The notes under the pieces are model-generated. The model searched no databases, was not told where the DNA came from, and was given only the letters and a program-made list of their open reading frames with translations. 64,000 bases of DNA from Balanoglossus misakiensis (Eukaryota; Hemichordata). The position numbers and the translations under genes were made by a program. The stretch lies in the NCBI GenBank assembly GCA_040954595.2, contig CM082585.2:4960001-5024000 (forward strand). The letters are read 5' to 3'. Shown here piece by piece: positions 59,750-64,000 of the stretch (positions are counted from its first letter, which is position 1; each line of letters opens with the position of its first letter).

Positions 59750-60837
59750 TGAATTCTAGTCCGGACTTGAATACACATTTTTTCGTGATAGCAATGCTGA
59801 CTATATGATTGCCCCTTGTTGCTTCTGGTTCTACTAACACACAGCGAAACATTCCTTCTGGAACTTCCTCGCAAAGAGAAATTCTAGTCACCGTATATTT
59901 AAATAATAACACATGATAGCGAGGGCAATATCACGATTTGAAGCCTGCACGAGGGATGGTGATCTCTGACCACAATATTGATGATGCCCGAGCCGCAGGC
60001 GAGGGTATCATCAATATTGTGGTCAGAGATCACCGGTTAGCGCCATTTCAATGCGCCACCATTCACCGTGACCACTGCCCTACCACACTGCTTAATACGG
60101 TAACTTTAACGAGACCACAAAGACATTTGTATACGGTGGATTCTATACCGGTCATAAACAGGCCAGCAGCTACGTCTCATGTCATTGTCGATGAAACTGG
60201 CTGCCAAAGTCGTTTGTGTTCAGAGGATACGCATTCAAGATTAGAGTTGGGGTAATTGTGAAAATATGTCACTCATTATAATATTTCATTAAATATGCAA
60301 ATAAGCAGATAACTGACATAGTGCCCTCATATCCTCGTGTCCACAAATCGTTTCACTTGAAGTAATTCTGTGTATTAATTCTGTTGATAATGCATTTTGA
60401 CATCTGAATATCTGACTACAGGAATGGACAAAGTGATGTATAATTAATGTCTGCTACTTTGATTTATTCGGACCAACATTTGCAAACAAACTGATCCATT
60501 TATTTTGGAAAAGTACATATATTGCAAACGGTGCCTAATATCTCATCCCATGCCTCGCTGTTTGTTTAAAAAATCATTACATCGGAGTGAAACATTCTTA
60601 TCTCAATATGACAATGAAATGTCTTTGAGTACATGTGAACATATAATTACGGTGTATAAAATAAATACTGTCAGAATCAAGGAGTAAATAATTCTTGTCT
60701 TTTTAGGGACATATAGTCATTATGAAGCTTTCCTACATCACACCTTGGGCGCAAGAGAATATTCCGGACCCTAAGAGTTTGTCCGGTCACCAAGTGTTTC
60801 TGGCGTAGGTAGGCACAGGCTGATCCAAGGATGAGAC
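59750..60837. other. Region between TIR element and GPCR 2
   Basis: No gene is supported. It contains foldback FB3 (59958-60034), whose spacer maintains an open frame by chance, and AT-rich sequence that forms the 3' side of the GPCR gene. Confidence 0.45.
59958..60034. repeat. 77-bp foldback FB3 with GCCCGAG core
   Basis: Perfect 27-bp arms (GGTGATCTCTGACCACAATA and on to TGATGA, with complement) surround the core GCCCGAGCCGCAGGCGAGGG. CGAGGG also occurs twice just upstream (about 59940 and 59950). Confidence 0.75.
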
Positions 60838-61830
60838 TCAGACATACACTATTGGTGAAGATTTCACCATCGATGACGGTTTCAGACAGTTGTCAGGAAA
60901 GAAACTTCCCTTGCAAGCGAACATCTTCTTGAATGCATTGCGCAGTTCCTGACAGGGTGCGGCGTACAGACACGGGTTGGAGGAGCTTTTGGAGTAACCG
61001 AGCCAGAAGAATACTTGGTATATGTCAGTGTCGATGGGAATGTCAAAACACGGGAAGAAGGTGAATAGCGTGAAATAAGGCCCCCATCTCAGGATGAGGC
61101 AGGCGGCTTCAAGGAAGAGCGTTCTCCCGGCTTTGTTCCGACTCGGCGGCTTCGGGGGCCTCTGCGAGGTGTCCTGGAAGTCGATCTCTGAAACCACGGA
61201 GTGTTTGCGTATGAGGGTGACCTGGTGCCTGGCTATCCGCGCGATGCGTGTGTGCATCACGAGCGTTGCGATGGCCGGTAGGAAGAACACCAGCAGGCCG
61301 TACGCCAGAGAGTACAGACCACCGCCGCGGTAGCCAAGGTGGCACTGGATGGGACTGTACATCAACGCGCTCTGGTTGTTTCTGGACGACGCGAAGCCGA
61401 ACCCGATGGGCACGCTGGTCACCGCGATAGAACATACCCACGTGGCTACGATCACCATAGCAACGGCTGGTTTTGACAGACTCAGCGGGTTTCGCAGCGG
61501 GTTGGTTATGGTCGAGTAGCGGTCGACGCTTATGAGGAAGAGATGTACAATCGACAGTGTGCAGAGAGCGGTACTCGTGTAGACGAGTCCAAAACACTCC
61601 CTGGGGGACGCGAGTCCGGGGCTCGATAGTTCAAAGTAGGCCGACAGAGGCATGACGGTGAGCCCGATGGTGAGATCAACCGCAGCTAAGGACACCACCA
61701 GTAGGCTGGAACCGGACAGATGCCGGCGGTCATAGAGTCCGGCGACACAGACCAGGAAGTTACCGACGACTGTCATCAAAATAATTCCAGTTTTAACAGT
61801 TGCGAACACCACAGCGGGTATATCCATCAT
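60838..61830 (-). CDS. Class A (rhodopsin-like) GPCR, intronless, second type
   Basis: This 330-residue seven-transmembrane receptor is unrelated to the arm receptor beyond the superfamily. Landmarks: GN at 23-24, D52 in an AAVDLTIGLTVMP TM2 that resembles amine-type receptors, C79, a canonical DRY at 103-105, W131 in TM4, C163 as second disulfide partner, P185 in TM5, RWGP at 248-251 in TM6 and NPCLY at 285-289 in TM7. Position 3.32 is serine rather than the aspartate needed for amine binding. The third intracellular loop is about 40 residues with a basic and proline-rich end. Two methionines start the frame; the first is used. It is present once in this window. Ligand unknown. Confidence 0.9.
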   Translation of the reverse strand: MMDIPAVVFATVKTGIILMTVVGNFLVCVAGLYDRRHLSGSSLLVVSLAAVDLTIGLTVMPLSAYFELSSPGLASPRECFGLVYTSTALCTLSIVHLFLISVDRYSTITNPLRNPLSLSKPAVAMVIVATWVCSIAVTSVPIGFGFASSRNNQSALMYSPIQCHLGYRGGGLYSLAYGLLVFFLPAIATLVMHTRIARIARHQVTLIRKHSVVSEIDFQDTSQRPPKPPSRNKAGRTLFLEAACLILRWGPYFTLFTFFPCFDIPIDTDIYQVFFWLGYSKSSSNPCLYAAPCQELRNAFKKMFACKGSFFPDNCLKPSSMVKSSPIVYV

Positions 61831-63139
61831 TGAGTCGAATCATTGAATCCCTTGCAAACAAATTATCATTTTGGTAAGCTCACCTCCGATGGAAATAAAC
61901 ACACACACCGGACGAAGGGATGACAGCTCAGTTCCAGTTCTCATTTTCAAAGTATTTGTCCAAAGTTGTCACTTTTATAACTGGGTTCGCTTTTCTGGCT
62001 TTTCTAGACTGAATCCAAACCCGAGTTAACAAAACCTGTCGCCATTCTCACGCAAAGCTTGGTCGGGACGCGGCAGCCAATGTCATCTCACCGCTGGGAA
62101 TATAGTCCCCAGCAACAAACGCTTCACTAAGCCGATTCGCTCGTAAAAGAGGGGATAGGAATTACGTCATGTGGGTATAGTCACTTTTGGGAGGGGTCAT
62201 TTCACGTCCATTTTGCTAGCAGGCTTATGAAGAGAACACTTACATTATATTTCATTAAATTTCAAAATAATTACATGAAAATCATTGAATTTCATCTCAA
62301 CTTTGTAAAATAATGCCTTAATTCCCTAACTATCATTAACTTGCACTATGTTGCCACTATGACTGCGTATATGAAATCATGGGAATGTTGAATTTATTAA
62401 TTGCGTCATTCGTGACGAAAGGCCCAGTAATTTCACTTTAATCAGTATAATTGGAGTGTCTTCAATTGACACACAATCTCTTCGTATTAATAAATAAAAA
62501 TAATTTATTATCACAAGTGTTTTTTATTATTTTATTTCAGTTTCAAAAACAAATCATGACGTGATCAAATATCTATTTACAATGTAGGTAAAAGGGCTTT
62601 GAAAGTCAGTATTTAGCTCAACAAGGCTGACGGTCGAATTGTACACGACAGAATTCCTAAATTTAAACGGTACAGCACTCATAAGTACTTGGACCTCTCC
62701 GGGTGGCAATTTGATATTATCATGGCACAGTTGTTCTGCAACACTCGTGGTTCAGTGTGAGAGAAGAAAGTACATTACGTCATGTGGTTTATGTGGTCAT
62801 CGGCGAACACGTGAAGTTCATTCTCGTGTCACGACATAGTTACGACGACCTGTTGTTCCCTTTTACGATCCTGGTTGTCACAGTGTATTGTAAGAAGGGT
62901 ACACTTTCTCTTATGGCCATGAAAAAAGAAGGGGCGTGTTGCTTGCGCTTTGTGGGGGGGGGGGAGAGGGGGGAAGGGGGATTGTTGTTTATGCTTTGCT
63001 GTGTGTGCGTTCACGTACATTTTTTTCTGGGCGACCGATTAAATTAATGTGTAATTTTCATCGGGGCTCAAAGCACACACAAAAAATAACTACAAAAAAG
63101 AAGAAAAAAAACAGAAACTCGATATAAAGGGAGAAAATC
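61831..63139. other. Upstream side of GPCR 2, no gene seen
   Basis: No coding region or clear promoter is recognised. A poly-G run lies at about 62956-62966. Short open frames are unsupported. Confidence 0.4.
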
Positions 63140-63430
63140 TTACAAAGGAACATTATCTTTCATAAATTGTTTCAATTTCAACTTAAACGTCATTATAGTT
63201 GGAGCATGCCGCAATTCACCAGGTAAAGAATTCCAGATTTGTGACGTACATATTTCCAGACTGAGGTTATTGTTGTCGATAATCCTAACTTTACCGCATT
63301 GCAAGTCTTGATCCCCGAGAGAATGAGAAATGACAAACACCGGGCCAACAAACGTCTCAAATACTGTGATACAGCTGAGTTCAGAAAAGAAAACGAACCA
63401 TTGGAGTATTATAACATACGAATACACCAT
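63140..63430 (-). pseudogene. 3' end of a non-LTR retrotransposon RT protein
   Basis: The frame ends SQIWNSLPGELRHAPTIMTF followed by KLKLKQFMKDNVPL and a stop. The phrase WNSLPxELR..xxxxxFKxxLK is the well-known C-terminal signature of CR1/L2/Jockey-type LINE ORF2 proteins. The N-terminal part of the frame is not recognisable, so this is a 5'-truncated relic. Confidence 0.65.
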
Positions 63431-64000
63431 GTATTATTTGAATGACCTCTTGAATTTAAATGTGTCGTGAAACTCAATAAAATTTCATTCGAATTCGTCC
63501 GTAAGAATAGACAATGTTGCCAGCTTTTCAGCCAGCGTTTTATTACGTGCCGGCGAAACGAATCAATAACGGATTACAACGTGTATACAGCGTTCATAGT
63601 GATCTTCTCACCTTGCTAGACAATCACATATAACACCTGTTTGAAACTTTATGGGATCTCACCAGATAGAGGGATTTTTTACGTATATAGACGAGAGGAG
63701 GATCACTATTCACATCACCCGGTTTCATTTATACGAAAATGACAAAGTTTAAAAACAAACCCGAACGGTGTCAACATGTTTGGATCTGGTTTGGAGTTGC
63801 AATATCACTGCTACGATGAATTGAATGTAAAATACATAGCGTAATTACGGGTAGAGTGTTGTCGATAACTGTAGTCTCGTAACTCGCTAATCCAGCAAGT
63901 ACGACGTGTTCCTAAGTCAACTGACACAAAACAACAACTATCGTTTGACTTGTCACCAGAAGTCTTTGGTTCTTTCGGTTTTGAATGGCGAGAGTTTACA
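63431..64000. other. Window end, no feature seen
   Basis: No gene or repeat could be supported in the last 570 bases. Confidence 0.4.

Noticed and set aside
59938-60255. 105-codon open frame over FB3
   Set aside because: The frame spans a perfect foldback repeat and has no recognisable domain.

Overview
This is an animal nuclear genome window, most likely from an invertebrate deuterostome such as a lancelet. The evidence is spliced genes with canonical GT/AG sites, intronless rhodopsin-class receptors, LINE and TIR-transposon debris, short tandem repeats and moderate GC. The taxon is an inference. There are no operons and no prokaryotic features.

Layout. A segment called arm A (1-12252) carries an intronless class A GPCR gene (589-1617), a galactose-3-O-sulfotransferase gene (8446-10097) and an unassigned exon (11228-11454). 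It runs into a 3741-bp TIR element L (12253-15993) and then into its own near-perfect reverse complement, arm A' (15994-25707). After a 100-N gap (25708-25807), the sequence from arm coordinate 4766 is repeated: A (25808-33294), L (33295-37035), A' (37036-49289). The remainder, 49290-64000, is mostly single-copy within this window. It holds a third copy of L in the opposite orientation (52121-55861), foldback repeats, a 1068-bp TIR element with TAA target duplication (58679-59746), a second unrelated class A GPCR (60838-61830, minus) and a LINE tail (63140-63430, minus).

The two A-L-A' blocks are probably one locus. The end of the left contig (4766-25707) matches the start of the right contig (25808-46749) over about 20.9 kb with only about four single-base length differences. 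Three of those lie in the last 3 kb before the contig end. This looks like an unmerged contig overlap. After collapsing it, the locus would be a single inverted duplication with arms of at least 12.25 kb, two GPCR copies and two sulfotransferase copies facing each other across L. The outer end of the palindrome is not visible, because the right arm still matches at window base 1.

The dyad is unusual. The arms meet L exactly at its terminal TA on both sides, so removing L and one TA leaves an uninterrupted palindrome centred on TA. The L termini also overlap exon-like coding sequence whose start codon and CACGTG-rich upstream region lie in the arms. Upstream of the sulfotransferase is a perfectly spaced 34-bp tandem array of four POU-octamer motifs. 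Three foldback repeats in the window share a CCCGAG...CGAGGG core but have different arms.

The GPCRs and the sulfotransferase have no evident joint pathway. Their proximity looks incidental, apart from being co-amplified by the palindrome.
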